Below are positions 26,317-34,667 of a stretch of DNA of 64,000 nt, piece by piece. The notes beneath the pieces are model-generated. The model worked only from the letters and a program-made list of their open reading frames with translations, was not told the DNA's origin and searched no databases. The position numbers and the translations under genes were made by a program. Numbering within the stretch: the stretch's first letter is position 1; each line of letters starts with the position of its first letter. The stretch lies in assembly GCA_963834135.1 (NCBI GenBank), contig CAWIAN010000007.1, positions 1 to 64,000 of the forward strand. The letters run 5' to 3'. The stretch is from Bog-257 sp963834135. GTDB lineage: Bacteria > Acidobacteriota > Terriglobia > Terriglobales > Acidobacteriaceae.

Positions 26317-28128
26317 CTAGTCGTAAGGAATCACTTCCAATCGTAACGCGGTCCCATTACCTTTCCAGCGATGGGTGTTACCCACGGGAAACCCTTGAAC
26401 CCAGACAATTTCTTCGCCACAAACGACCACCGGCCAAGTGGGACGCTGAGAGGCCGGAATGCGCTTTTCCGCGAAAAGACGCTTCAATTTCTCCTGAGAA
26501 CGGCTAAGGGAAGGCCAAAAGCGGTCACCGGGCAGCCAATTGCGGACAGTCAGTTCCGGCATCAGCAGGTCGAGGCTGAGCAGTTCGCCCGGGGCCATCT
26601 CCTGCGCAAACTCGGGCGGAACGATCTCGGCCCGAAGGGTCAGGTTCAATTCCGCGATATGTGTCTCCCCCGGAATCGGCAGCAGGTAGCGGTATGAGAT
26701 TCGCTCCTCGCATAAGGGGGGCAGGCGCAAGTTCAGACTGCGATCGACCACCTGGGCGATCCGTCCACCCGGGAGTTCAATCTTCGATCCTTCGCCGAGC
26801 GCATAGCGGCGCAGGCGCTCGACATGCTCGAAGTCAAGCGTGATTCCCTGCCGGTCGGCAAAGCGCTTGAGCACACGCCGCTGCAGCGCGATTGGCAGTT
26901 CGCCAAAGCCGTTGAGGTCAAGGCGGTCAGGCGCTGCCACGGCGGCATCTGCTTCCGTGTCGACGCCGGCGTCCGGGTCGCGCAAGAAGTTTTCGGCTAC
27001 TTCGGCGGAAGCGCGGGTTTCAAGGGGACTGGCAGAGCGTCCTGCCGGTTCGGTGGAAGCAGCAGGTTCCGAATCGCTGAGTGAGCTTCCTGCTTGTCTG
27101 GTGGAAGTGCGGGCCTTCAGGCCCGCGTTACGAGCCTCTCTTACATCGGGCTTTAGCCTCGGTGCACTCGCAGCGATGCCGCGCGCTCGCAACTCCCGCT
27201 CCACTCTGTGCTGCCAAAACTCTTCCTCACCCCGCGCAATCTCGGCGAGATCGCTCAGCACCCGACGAACATTAGGATTGAACTCCCGCTCCAGCAGCGG
27301 CAACAGCTCGTGGCGAACCCGATTGCGCAGGAAACGGCGGTCAAGATTGCTCTCGTCTTCGCGCCACTCCTGCGCAACAGAGCTGAGATACGCTTCCACC
27401 TCCTGCCGCGAAACGCACAGCAGCGGGCGAACGACCTTGCAGATCGGGCGTTCAGCAGAGCTGCTCTCTCGGTCAGCGTCTGGCATTTCTGCTTCAGGTA
27501 TAGAGGCAGAGCTGGCCTTCAGGCCAGCGTCCAACGGCTCTCCCTTCCGCGTTGAGCCGGCTTCAGCCGACGGCAAACCTACGCTTTGAAGGGGCACGCC
27601 TTCAGGCGTGCCATAACCTTGCTTACCAAGGACCCGGGCTTTAGCCCATGAGGTTTCCAGCCTCACGACGGGATAAATCCCGGCCAGGCCTCTCGTTCCA
27701 GCCCCGCGCAGAAACTTCAGCAACACTGTTTCCGCCTGGTCATCGAGCGTGTGTGCCGTCGCGATTGCATTCAGCCGCTGTTCTTCCGCTAGCAAAGAAA
27801 ACCAGCGATAGCGCAACTCCCGGCCAGCCGCCTCAATGCTTAGTTTGGAGGTGAGAGCGTGGTCGCGAACGTCGGCGCGTCCGGCGAAGAACTCCAGCCG
27901 ATGTTTCTTCGCGATCTCTGCGACGAAAGCCTCGTCGGCGCCTGCCTGTTCGCGCAGCCCGTGATTGAAGTGTGCGACTGCAAGCACGATGCCCAGCTCG
28001 CCACGCAGCTCCAAAAGCAGCCGCAGCAGCGCCACCGAGTCGGCGCCACCCGACACGGCCACTGCAACGCGGTCGCCGGCGCGCAGCAAACCTTTCTCTC
28101 GAATGTATTGCAGCACCTTCTCCCGCAC
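26317..28128 (-). CDS. tilS: tRNA(Ile)-lysidine synthetase TilS, enlarged by repeat insertions
   Basis: TilS converts C34 of the CAU-anticodon tRNA-Ile to lysidine with ATP and lysine. The PP-loop SGGADS (residues 26-31), HFNHGLR (53-59) and TAHTLDDQAETVLLKFLRGA (124-143) are intact. After GIYPVV there are about 70 extra residues (157-228) before VRPLLCVSRQEVEAYL; another stretch of roughly 55-75 extra residues lies within 322-400 before the LNGFGELPIALQRRVLKRFA domain. The C-terminal TilS domain (RNWLPGDRFWP onward) is complete. The family is usually 430-480 residues; this one is 603. The extra DNA matches intergenic family C hairpins. No stop codons are introduced. Confidence 0.9.
   Translation of the reverse strand: MREKVLQYIREKGLLRAGDRVAVAVSGGADSVALLRLLLELRGELGIVLAVAHFNHGLREQAGADEAFVAEIAKKHRLEFFAGRADVRDHALTSKLSIEAAGRELRYRWFSLLAEEQRLNAIATAHTLDDQAETVLLKFLRGAGTRGLAGIYPVVRLETSWAKARVLGKQGYGTPEGVPLQSVGLPSAEAGSTRKGEPLDAGLKASSASIPEAEMPDADRESSSAERPICKVVRPLLCVSRQEVEAYLSSVAQEWREDESNLDRRFLRNRVRHELLPLLEREFNPNVRRVLSDLAEIARGEEEFWQHRVERELRARGIAASAPRLKPDVREARNAGLKARTSTRQAGSSLSDSEPAASTEPAGRSASPLETRASAEVAENFLRDPDAGVDTEADAAVAAPDRLDLNGFGELPIALQRRVLKRFADRQGITLDFEHVERLRRYALGEGSKIELPGGRIAQVVDRSLNLRLPPLCEERISYRYLLPIPGETHIAELNLTLRAEIVPPEFAQEMAPGELLSLDLLMPELTVRNWLPGDRFWPSLSRSQEKLKRLFAEKRIPASQRPTWPVVVCGEEIVWVQGFPVGNTHRWKGNGTALRLEVIPYD
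26931..27165. repeat. Family C repeat insertion 2 inside tilS
   Basis: The + strand at 27109-27135 carries GCGGGCCTTCAGGCCCGCG, and at 27147-27162 CGGGCTTTAGCC, both standard family C hairpins. They are read through as residues about 322-400 of TilS (including NAGLKARTSTRQ). The surrounding low-complexity Ser/Ala-rich sequence has no counterpart in ordinary TilS. Confidence 0.75.
27447..27660. repeat. Family C repeat insertion 1 inside tilS
   Basis: Within residues 157-228 of TilS the DNA contains a 24-base block (27509-27532, core GGCCTTCAGGCC) identical to intergenic 17943-17966, GAGCCGGCTTCAGCCGAC (27554-27571), and GCACGCCTTCAGGCGTGCC (27594-27612), the latter identical to intergenic 58828-58846. 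Together they encode a run of Gly/Pro/Ser/Ala-rich residues (e.g. EPLDAGLKASSAS). Confidence 0.85.
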
Positions 28129-28190
28129 CTGACTATGGTATCGTGTCTCCCCAAGGTTCTAGCTAACTGGGTTTTGAGTGCTATGGCCTG

Positions 28191-28241
28191 ATGCAACTGA
28201 CGCAACTCATCCTCGACATCTCCGGCTACTTCGCCCCGTAG
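28191..28241 (+). pseudogene. 3' remnant of a GloVer/VNGYFAP-type protein gene
   Basis: The 17 codons ending in TAG read MQLTQLILDISGYFAP. The complete surface protein ending at 58102 closes with LTQLLMDIYGYFAP, so 11 of 14 residues and the exact stop position agree. The matching frame is closed by a TAA about 30 bp upstream, so only the last tip of the coding region survives. It is best read as the tail of a deleted or diverged paralogue. Confidence 0.55.
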
Positions 28242-28609
28242 AAACAAGGTGGTCGTTTTACCTGCTTGGTGGCGGCTCAGAACGTTGTTCGGTTTGCGTT
28301 CATTGCAGGTAAGATAGGCGGCGCCGCAGAAATCCGATCACTGTCGTAACATCGCATCGTTGGTGATAAATCTTCATAGCGCAAGTAATCCCGTGTGCGG
28401 GCTCGACTGCTCCCTCGTTCGGTACCGATTCGTGGCAAACAGCGTTTGTGATCGATCACTGGTGCAGAAGTTCCACAGCGCGACTAACCCGTCCGGCGAT
28501 CCGCAAGAGCGGCTGACGAGACCGTCTCACCACATCCGCCGAGTCCGCGCATGCCTGTAGAAAGACACGTTGAGTCCGAATACCGGAGAGCGAACAGCGG
28601 ATAACGGCG
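28242..28609. other. Intergenic stretch with no recognised feature
   Basis: Between the remnant at 28241 and the ruvA stop at 28610, no gene, repeat of the main families, or convincing hairpin was seen. Base composition is less GC-rich than the flanking genes, consistent with decayed sequence. Confidence 0.5.
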
Positions 28610-29194
28610 TTACTTCGACAAACTGCCCAGCGCCGCCCGAAAGATCGCGTCGAAGTTTTCCCGTCCCGCTGCCTGCACCGCTCGCTCAACAGATTTCTCA
28701 GCCATCGCCCGCTGATAACCAAGATTCGTCAGCGCCGAGATCACGTCTTCCTCAACCGCGGAATGTGTCACGACGGCCTGTTGGGCACCGAAGCCGTCCA
28801 GCTTGTCGCGCAGTTCCACGCACATGCGCTCGGCGGTCTTGCGGCCGATGCCGGGGATCTTCGTCAGTCGCGCCAGGTCGCTGCCCCGGATGGCGCCCAC
28901 CAGATCGGCTGTCGCCACGCCGCTGAGGATCTTGACCGCCAGGGTGGGCCCGATGCCGCTCACCGTGATCAGCTTCTCGAAGAGCTGCTTCTCGTCCGGA
29001 CGCAGAAATCCGTAGAGCGCCAGCGCGTCTTCGCGCACGTGTGTGTGGATGTGCAGCGCGACTTCAGCGCCGGCTGCGGGCAGCTCGGAAAAGGTTGGCA
29101 CGGTGATGATGACGTCATAGCCGACGCCTGCGGCCTCAACAATGGCCTGGTTGGGATGCTTCGAGATGAGACGGCCGCGAAGGTGAGCAATCAT
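28610..29194 (-). CDS. ruvA: Holliday junction DNA helicase subunit RuvA
   Basis: RuvA binds four-way junctions and loads the RuvB motor during recombination. The N-terminal OB fold starts MIAHLRGRLISKHPNQAIVE; two helix-hairpin-helix motifs follow (LFEKLITVSGIGPTLAVKIL and LTKIPGIGRKTAERMCVELR), and the C-terminal UBA-like domain (about 148-190) contacts RuvB. Length 194 is standard. ruvB and ruvC are not adjacent. Upstream, 29200-29300 contains GGGGATA heptads in direct and inverted form. Confidence 0.95.
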   Translation of the reverse strand: MIAHLRGRLISKHPNQAIVEAAGVGYDVIITVPTFSELPAAGAEVALHIHTHVREDALALYGFLRPDEKQLFEKLITVSGIGPTLAVKILSGVATADLVGAIRGSDLARLTKIPGIGRKTAERMCVELRDKLDGFGAQQAVVTHSAVEEDVISALTNLGYQRAMAEKSVERAVQAAGRENFDAIFRAALGSLSK

Positions 29195-29311
29195 AAAGGC
29201 AGTGGATCGTGGGTAGGGGATAGGGGATAGTGAGACACTCTAACCACAAAGGTATCGGGAAGAGTGGCGGTCATTTTTCCTATCCCCCAGTCCCTGATCC
29301 CGTCCCCTGCT

Positions 29312-30050
29312 CTACTGCCTTCTCTTGTGGTAAACCGCGAACTCGAATCCCGGATTCGGCGGGAAGAGTTCGTTGATCTTTCGCAGGCGCTCGGCGAGCG
29401 CATCGGGAGCCAGCAGCGGGTAGTCGCGCTCGCGCAGGTCCTGATAATCCACGTCGAGATACAGCGAGAGCAGGTACACCGCGATGGCATCGGCAGAAGA
29501 CCGCCAGCAGGTACTCGTGCTTGGCCTTCTCCGCCTCGGTACCGCTGGTAGCCGCCACCTTGCGCAGTTCGTAGGCATCCAGCGAAGTTTCGCCCCGAAC
29601 TCTGCCCTCTACCTGCTTCCACACCAGGTCGGCAAATTCCTGGGAGACGCCAACGCGATCCACAAAGTTGTGGCCGATGTTGATGAAGAACTCGAAGGCG
29701 ATGGCGAAGCTGTCTTCCATCAGCCGGGTGGAGATGAAGACGCACTGCGAGTCGCCCAGCGTCTGGTTGCGATGGCAGACGGCGCTGTCGGAGAGCTGCA
29801 CATCGTAGCGGTCGGCGATCATGGTGTCATCGCCCATATTCAACGTGAGCGGGACAAAGTAGTAAGCCTTGCGATCGAGCGCCGCGGCAATCGTGCGGGG
29901 CACGGCGTTGACCATGCGCTCCAGATCGGCGATGCCGGCGGTGACTTCCCCCATCACCGAGTAGCAGATGCCATTTGAGGCCTGGGTCACAGGCGCCATG
30001 CGCACGACTTCGGCGGGAGTTCGCGTAACAGCTTGAGACGTCGAGGACAT
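29312..30050 (-). pseudogene. Conserved protein of unknown function, interrupted by a frameshift
   Basis: From ATG 30050 the frame reads MSSTSQAVTRTPAEVVRMAP and continues through FAIAFEFFINIGHNFVDRVG to KAKHEYLLAV near 29508, after which the sense frame moves by one base. The continuation in the next frame is SSADAIAVYLLSLYLDVDYQ through INELFPPNPGFEFAVYHKRR to the TAG at 29312. Dropping a single G at about 29508-29511 restores one protein of about 245 residues. The product has no signal peptide or recognised domain, though its even, charged composition suggests a genuine cytosolic protein. Either a recent mutation or an assembly insertion explains it. Confidence 0.6.
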
Positions 30051-30124
30051 GAAAGATCGATTGTAACGCAACGGCAACAAGGCCGAGCGGCGGCAATCGC
30101 TGCCCAACTGTTGTAATCTAGAAG

Positions 30125-30415
30125 GTGATGTACAGCACTTCCTTACCGGCCCAGCGTACCCGGCTTTCGATCGTCTTCACCTCGACTATGAGGGTGCTGT
30201 TTAGCGGTTTATTGTTTGCTGCCCTGGGTATGGGAGCGGGGCTCTTCCTGGGCATCCTTGGGACCGTGCTATACGGTCTTATAAGAGGTAGCAGCGTAAA
30301 TATGGCGGACGCCTACAAACACGTAGCCATTCCTTTGGCAGCCCTCTTCGGTTTTGTCGCCATCGTGGGCTCGGCAGTGCTGGAAGTGCGCGCCCGCCAG
30401 CGAACATCCCGGTAA
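30125..30415 (+). CDS. Small two-segment membrane protein
   Basis: The encoded product (up to 96 residues, or 75 from ATG 30188) has two hydrophobic segments, LFSGLLFAALGMGAGLFLGI and HVAIPLAALFGFVAIVGSAV, with a basic tail EVRARQRTSR. No family is recognised. The start is ambiguous (GTG 30125, ATG 30128 or ATG 30188), none with a well-spaced ribosome site. Divergent from the frameshifted gene. Confidence 0.5.
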   Translation: MMYSTSLPAQRTRLSIVFTSTMRVLFSGLLFAALGMGAGLFLGILGTVLYGLIRGSSVNMADAYKHVAIPLAALFGFVAIVGSAVLEVRARQRTSR

Positions 30416-30490
30416 GCTTCGCCTGTGGCGAGGCTGCGACCGGGCTCGTCATTGCCCTCACGTTCTTTGCTCCGATACACTCGAAAGTTC

Positions 30491-30715
30491 GGGTAGAGCA
30501 GGCCTTCAGGCTTGCGTTCAGCTGGCAACAACGTTCGGCTTTTCGAGATTTAGATTCGTCTGAATCTCGAAAGCAGCAGGATGGCCGCCGAAGACGCGGA
30601 CCTGAAGGTCCGCTCTACCAATTGTCACGAAATCCGGCCACGTCGGCTCGTGATGACAATTAGGCAGTGTGGACGGCGTACGTGAAGCACGCCCCTTCAA
30701 GGGTTACAGGTCCTT
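30491..30715. repeat. Family C hairpin cluster upstream of thrS
   Basis: AGGCCTTCAGGCTTGCGTTC (30503-30522), GACCTGAAGGTCCGCTC (30599-30615) and GCACGCCCCTTCAAGGG (30687-30703) are family C pieces. TTCGAGATTTAGATTCGTCTG and AATCTCGAAAG pair as a separate stem near 30541-30572. No T-box features (specifier loop, TGGN bulge) were seen, so thrS does not appear to use that control here. Confidence 0.6.
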
Positions 30716-30718
30716 ATC

Positions 30719-32755
30719 ATGGCTGAAAATATTCATGTGAAATTGCCCGACGGCAGCGTTAGAGACGTGCCGAGCGGGACCACCGCCCTCGATATCGCTA
30801 AAAGCATCAGCCCGCGTCTCGCCGACGCAGCGCTGGCCGCGCAGATCAGGCCGCTGTCTTCCAACGGCGGCAATGGCCATCATCCGCCTTCGGAAGCGAC
30901 CGGCGCCGCGGCGGCGCAGCCCGCGAAGAACGACAACGCCCGGCTGGTCGATCTCGCGCGTCCACTGGAACAGGATGCCGAACTCCGCATCCTCACCGAC
31001 CGCGACCCCGAAGCGCTGGAAGTCTATCGCCACTCGTCCGCCCACCTCATGGCGGCAGCAGTGCTCGAACTCTTTCCCGAGACCAAGCTCGGCCACGGGC
31101 CCGCGACTGAGAGCGGCTTCTTCTACGACTTCTATCGCGAGAAACCGTTCACGCCCGAAGACCTCGAAGCCATCGAGAAGAAGATGCAGGAGCTGGTGAA
31201 GCAGGACTTGCCCTACGCGCGCGAGTTCCTGCCTCGCACCGAAGGTCTGGAACGCTTCAAGTCCGAAGGCGACTTCATGAAGTGCCACTTCATCGAGCAG
31301 TTCACTCAGCCCGATGAAAAGATTTCGCTGTACAAGACCGGCAAGTTCGTCGACTTCTGCCGCGGGCCGCACATCCCGTCGACCGGGCGCATCAAGGCGT
31401 TCAAGGTGCTGAGCCTCGCGGGCGCGTACTGGCTGGGAGACGAAAAGAATCCGCAGCTCCAGCGCATCTACGGCACCTCATTCTTCAGCAAGAAGGACCT
31501 CGACGAGTATTTGAACAAACTGGAGGAGGCGAAGAAGCGCGATCATCGCGTGCTGGGAAAGCAGCTCGACCTGTTCTCCATTCAGGAACTCGCCGGGCCG
31601 GGACTGATCTTCTGGCATCCCAAGGGCGGCCTCATCCGCAAAGAGATGGAAGACTGGATGCGCAACGAGTACCTGAAGCGCGGCTACTCGCTGGTCTACA
31701 CCCCGCATGTCGCTCGCACCGATTTGTGGAAGACCTCGGGCCACGCCGGCTACTACGCGCAAAACATGTTTGTCCCCATGGAACTGGACGATGCGGAATA
31801 CCGCATGAAGCCGATGAACTGTCCGTTCCACATCCTCATTTATCGCGACTCGCTGAAATCGTATCGCGATCTGCCGGTGCGCCTGGGCGAACTCGGAACC
31901 GTCTATCGCTATGAGCGTTCGGGCGTGATGCACGGCCTGCTGCGCGTCCGCGGCTTTACCCAGGACGACGCGCACATCTTCTGCACGCCGGAGCAGATTG
32001 AAGATGAAGTGGTCGGCTGCATCGATTTCGCGCTGGCCACGCTGCACACCTTCGGCTTCGATAAGTTCCAGGTGGAACTGTCGACCTGGGACCCAAAGGA
32101 TCGCCAAACCTACGCCGGCCGCGACGATCAGTGGGAGTTGGCGGAGCGTTCGCTGGAAAACGCGCTGAAGCGCCGCAACATCGAGTACAAGACCATTCCC
32201 GGCGAAGCCGCGTTTTACGGACCGAAGATCGACATCAAGCTAGTCGACGCGATCGGACGCCTGTGGCAGCTTTCGACCGTGCAGTTCGACTTCACCCTGC
32301 CCGAGCGCTTCGGGCTGGAGTACGTCGGCGAAGATGGCAAGCGCCATCAGCCGCTGATGGTGCACCGCGCGCTGTATGGATCGATCGAGCGCTTCTTCGG
32401 CGTGCTGATCGAGCACTACGCGGGAGCCTTCCCGCTGTGGCTCTCGCCGACGCAGGTTGTCGTCATCCCGATCGGCGAGAAGCATCACGCTTATGCCAAC
32501 GAAGTCGGCGAGAAGCTAAAAGCCGCCGGCGTGCGCGTGCACGTCGACGTGCGCGCCGAGAAGATGAATGCCAAGATCCGCGAACACGCGCTGCAAAAGG
32601 TACCCTTCCAGCTTGTCGTCGGCGACAAAGAAGCCGAAGCCGGCGAGGTGAACGTGCGCGTCCGCGGCCAAGAGAAGGCGGAAGGCTCGGTGAAAACCGA
32701 GGTGTTTGTCGAACGAGTGAAGGGGCTGATCGAGAGCAAGAGCCCGACGCTGTAA
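30719..32755 (+). CDS. thrS: Threonyl-tRNA synthetase
   Basis: ThrRS charges tRNA-Thr and edits Ser-tRNA. The N-terminal TGS domain (VKLPDGSVRDVPSGTTALDI) is followed by the editing domain with HSSAHLMAAA (about residues 104-113), then the class II core: motif 2 VYRYERSGVMHGLLRVRGFT, the zinc ligand Cys in MNCPFH near 366, and motif 3 in the HRALYGSIERFF stretch, ending with the anticodon-binding domain. Length 678 is slightly long: about 28 low-complexity residues (near 44-72, NGGNGHHPPSEATGAAAAQP) interrupt the end of the TGS domain. ATG 30719 is well placed. It is monocistronic here. Confidence 0.95.
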   Translation: MAENIHVKLPDGSVRDVPSGTTALDIAKSISPRLADAALAAQIRPLSSNGGNGHHPPSEATGAAAAQPAKNDNARLVDLARPLEQDAELRILTDRDPEALEVYRHSSAHLMAAAVLELFPETKLGHGPATESGFFYDFYREKPFTPEDLEAIEKKMQELVKQDLPYAREFLPRTEGLERFKSEGDFMKCHFIEQFTQPDEKISLYKTGKFVDFCRGPHIPSTGRIKAFKVLSLAGAYWLGDEKNPQLQRIYGTSFFSKKDLDEYLNKLEEAKKRDHRVLGKQLDLFSIQELAGPGLIFWHPKGGLIRKEMEDWMRNEYLKRGYSLVYTPHVARTDLWKTSGHAGYYAQNMFVPMELDDAEYRMKPMNCPFHILIYRDSLKSYRDLPVRLGELGTVYRYERSGVMHGLLRVRGFTQDDAHIFCTPEQIEDEVVGCIDFALATLHTFGFDKFQVELSTWDPKDRQTYAGRDDQWELAERSLENALKRRNIEYKTIPGEAAFYGPKIDIKLVDAIGRLWQLSTVQFDFTLPERFGLEYVGEDGKRHQPLMVHRALYGSIERFFGVLIEHYAGAFPLWLSPTQVVVIPIGEKHHAYANEVGEKLKAAGVRVHVDVRAEKMNAKIREHALQKVPFQLVVGDKEAEAGEVNVRVRGQEKAEGSVKTEVFVERVKGLIESKSPTL

Positions 32756-32824
32756 GACATCGAGAATACGGGGTGCCCTGGATCGGCCGACACTAGAATT
32801 CGAAGAACTGCTGCACCCCGCAGA

Positions 32825-33274
32825 TCACTTCTCCACTACGAACGTGTGCTGCGAATACACTGCCCTCCACGCACCGTCTTGAAAACTAAAAACGTCGGCC
32901 AACCGCGTCGCGGGATGCTGGCCGTCGGCTGACGCGGGTTTATACAATTTCGCGATCCCAGTACTTCCCTCGATCTGAAACACCGTTCCCGTGACCTGCG
33001 GAATTGGAGCCGTACTGCCGCGATTCTGCCGGGCATGCTCCAACTCCCACACGCGATCACGCTTGCCGTGGGGCGTAACGGTAACAAAGTCGGGAACCAG
33101 CAGACACTCCAGATAATCGGTGTTGCCCCGCATGAAAGCCTTATTCCATGCGTCTTCAACGCGCTCCAGCGACGCGGCATCGGCGGACTGCGGGCCCAGC
33201 AGTTTGGCGCAGTCCGCTGCGAGGAGCGGAATCGCGCCGACGGTGACCAGGAATAACAACAGCAGGCTCTTCAT
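32825..33274 (-). CDS. Secreted NTF2/DUF4440-like protein (paralogue 1)
   Basis: The 149-residue product has a signal peptide (MKSLLLLFLVTVGAIPLLAA) and a body typical of DUF4440/SnoaL-like cones: ERVEDAWNKAFMRGNTDYLE, LLVPDFVTVTPHGK, and the closing strand FSFQDGAWRAVYSQHT. No catalytic role can be assigned. It shares its layout, including an early Cys and the same C-terminal strand, with the gene immediately upstream (33302-33781), so the two are a tandem duplication probably cotranscribed. Confidence 0.7.
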   Translation of the reverse strand: MKSLLLLFLVTVGAIPLLAADCAKLLGPQSADAASLERVEDAWNKAFMRGNTDYLECLLVPDFVTVTPHGKRDRVWELEHARQNRGSTAPIPQVTGTVFQIEGSTGIAKLYKPASADGQHPATRLADVFSFQDGAWRAVYSQHTFVVEK

Positions 33275-33301
33275 CCTTGATCCTCCCCACCCGATGGCGC
33301 G

Positions 33302-33781
33302 TTATTGGTTGGCCGCTACCGGCGTGTGCTGCGAATAGATCGCCCGCCACGCTCCATCCTGAAATGCGAAGACGTCCGACGAATACATAGCGGGATATTT
33401 ACCATTCGGGTCGGCCGCCAGGCTGGATTGCACGACGGCGGTATCGCCGTAGAGTTGGATCCTCGGTTCGGGAAGATCGGGCAGCGTCTTACTCTTGCTA
33501 TCGGTCTTGCCTTTGTTTTGCTGGGCATTCTTCTGCGCGCCGCTGACGATGGTCGCTTTGTCGCGCGGTACGCCCTTCGCGGAAACGCTCACGTAGTCAG
33601 GCGTCAGCAGACACTCAAGGTACTCGGTGCCGCCCTGCATATAAGCCTGCGACCATCTGTCTTCTGCCTGTTTGATGGACGCCGCGTCCGGTTTCTGTTT
33701 CCCTAAGATCTTGTGGCAATCCTGAGCTACCAGCGGCACCGCGCCGACACACACCAACATCGTGCAAACGATTCTTCTCAT
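33302..33781 (-). CDS. Secreted NTF2/DUF4440-like protein (paralogue 2)
   Basis: The 159-residue product has a signal peptide (MRRIVCTMLVCVGAVPLVAQ) and the pattern QAEDRWSQAYMQGGTEYLEC, LLTPDYVSVSAKG and VFAFQDGAWRAIYSQHTPVA, parallel to the downstream paralogue (about 45% identity by eye). Middle residues 80-100 are Lys/Ser-rich and differ. The 27-bp gap between the two genes supports an operon. The function is unknown. Confidence 0.7.
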   Translation of the reverse strand: MRRIVCTMLVCVGAVPLVAQDCHKILGKQKPDAASIKQAEDRWSQAYMQGGTEYLECLLTPDYVSVSAKGVPRDKATIVSGAQKNAQQNKGKTDSKSKTLPDLPEPRIQLYGDTAVVQSSLAADPNGKYPAMYSSDVFAFQDGAWRAIYSQHTPVAANQ

Positions 33782-33993
33782 GAACCCTCATTTGAAAGTG
33801 GAATAGTTAGCATCGAACAACACTTGGATTCCGGCGAGCATGATTCGTCATCGCAGCACAGCCCGTAAAATTGCCACTCATCCAGCCGTTTGCCGAAGAT
33901 GTGTCGGAATCGGAACCCACGCGCTGCTCTTCGTGGAACTTGCTTCCACTGAAAACCGTATCTCTAATCGCAAGTGATTTTCGAAGGATCGAC

Positions 33994-34563
33994 ATGTCAT
34001 CTCGCATTGTGCGTCGTTTCGTTGCTCCCCCACTCTTCGCCGCATTTTTATGCGGTAGCGTATCTCTGTTTGCCCAGAACTCCGGCATAGAGTTGCATGC
34101 CAACTCCAAAGCTACGGCCGCGGACATTGGCCTGCCCATCTATCCGGGCGCGTCGCTCTACAAAGACAAGGACAACGACAGTTCGGTCGACATGGGCTAT
34201 ACCTTCGGCGACTCGCAGTTCAAGTTGAAGGCTGTCGACTACATCACCAGCGACTCCGCCGATCAGGTGCTTTCGTTCTATCGCAAGCCGCTTGCAAAAT
34301 ACGGTGAGGTGTTGGAGTGCAACGATGGCAAGCCGGTCGGCAAGCTCACGACGACGCGTAGCGGACTCACCTGCTCCGACGAACAAAAGGGACATCTTCA
34401 GGTGAATGGATACTCCGGCTCGAACGGCCATGAGCTGCGCGCTGGCGATCCGCATCAATACCGCGTGGTCGGCATCGACGAAACTGAATCCAAGTCCACC
34501 CGCTTTGGATTGGTCTACATTCTGCTCCCCAAGGACACCGACACGCACGCTAGCTCGAAATAG
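33994..34563 (+). CDS. Secreted hypothetical protein
   Basis: From ATG 33994, preceded by AAGGA at proper spacing, the 189-residue product has a signal peptide (about 10-28, PLFAAFLCGSVSLFAQN). The mature domain contains IGLPIYPGASLYKDKDN and DYITSDSADQVLSFYRKPLA, a pattern I recall from acidobacterial secreted proteins with a small alpha/beta domain near their end. Two Cys (about 111 and 127) might form a disulfide. No enzyme motif is visible. The open frame extends upstream to 33871 but that part lacks coding character. Confidence 0.65.
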   Translation: MSSRIVRRFVAPPLFAAFLCGSVSLFAQNSGIELHANSKATAADIGLPIYPGASLYKDKDNDSSVDMGYTFGDSQFKLKAVDYITSDSADQVLSFYRKPLAKYGEVLECNDGKPVGKLTTTRSGLTCSDEQKGHLQVNGYSGSNGHELRAGDPHQYRVVGIDETESKSTRFGLVYILLPKDTDTHASSK

Positions 34564-34667
34564 AGCAGGACGACTGCAACCGCCGGGAACTCCGGCGAGC
34601 ACGATCCCCACGCGGGCCGACTGGCCGACAACTCGGCTAGGATGGTAGTGCTCGATCGTCGCCCCGC

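Noticed and set aside
28242..28609. Open frames on both strands in the tilS-ruvA gap
   Set aside because: No coding character, no ribosome sites and no recognisable motifs.
30416..30718. T-box or other leader control of thrS
   Set aside because: No specifier or antiterminator sequence; the region consists of family C hairpins.
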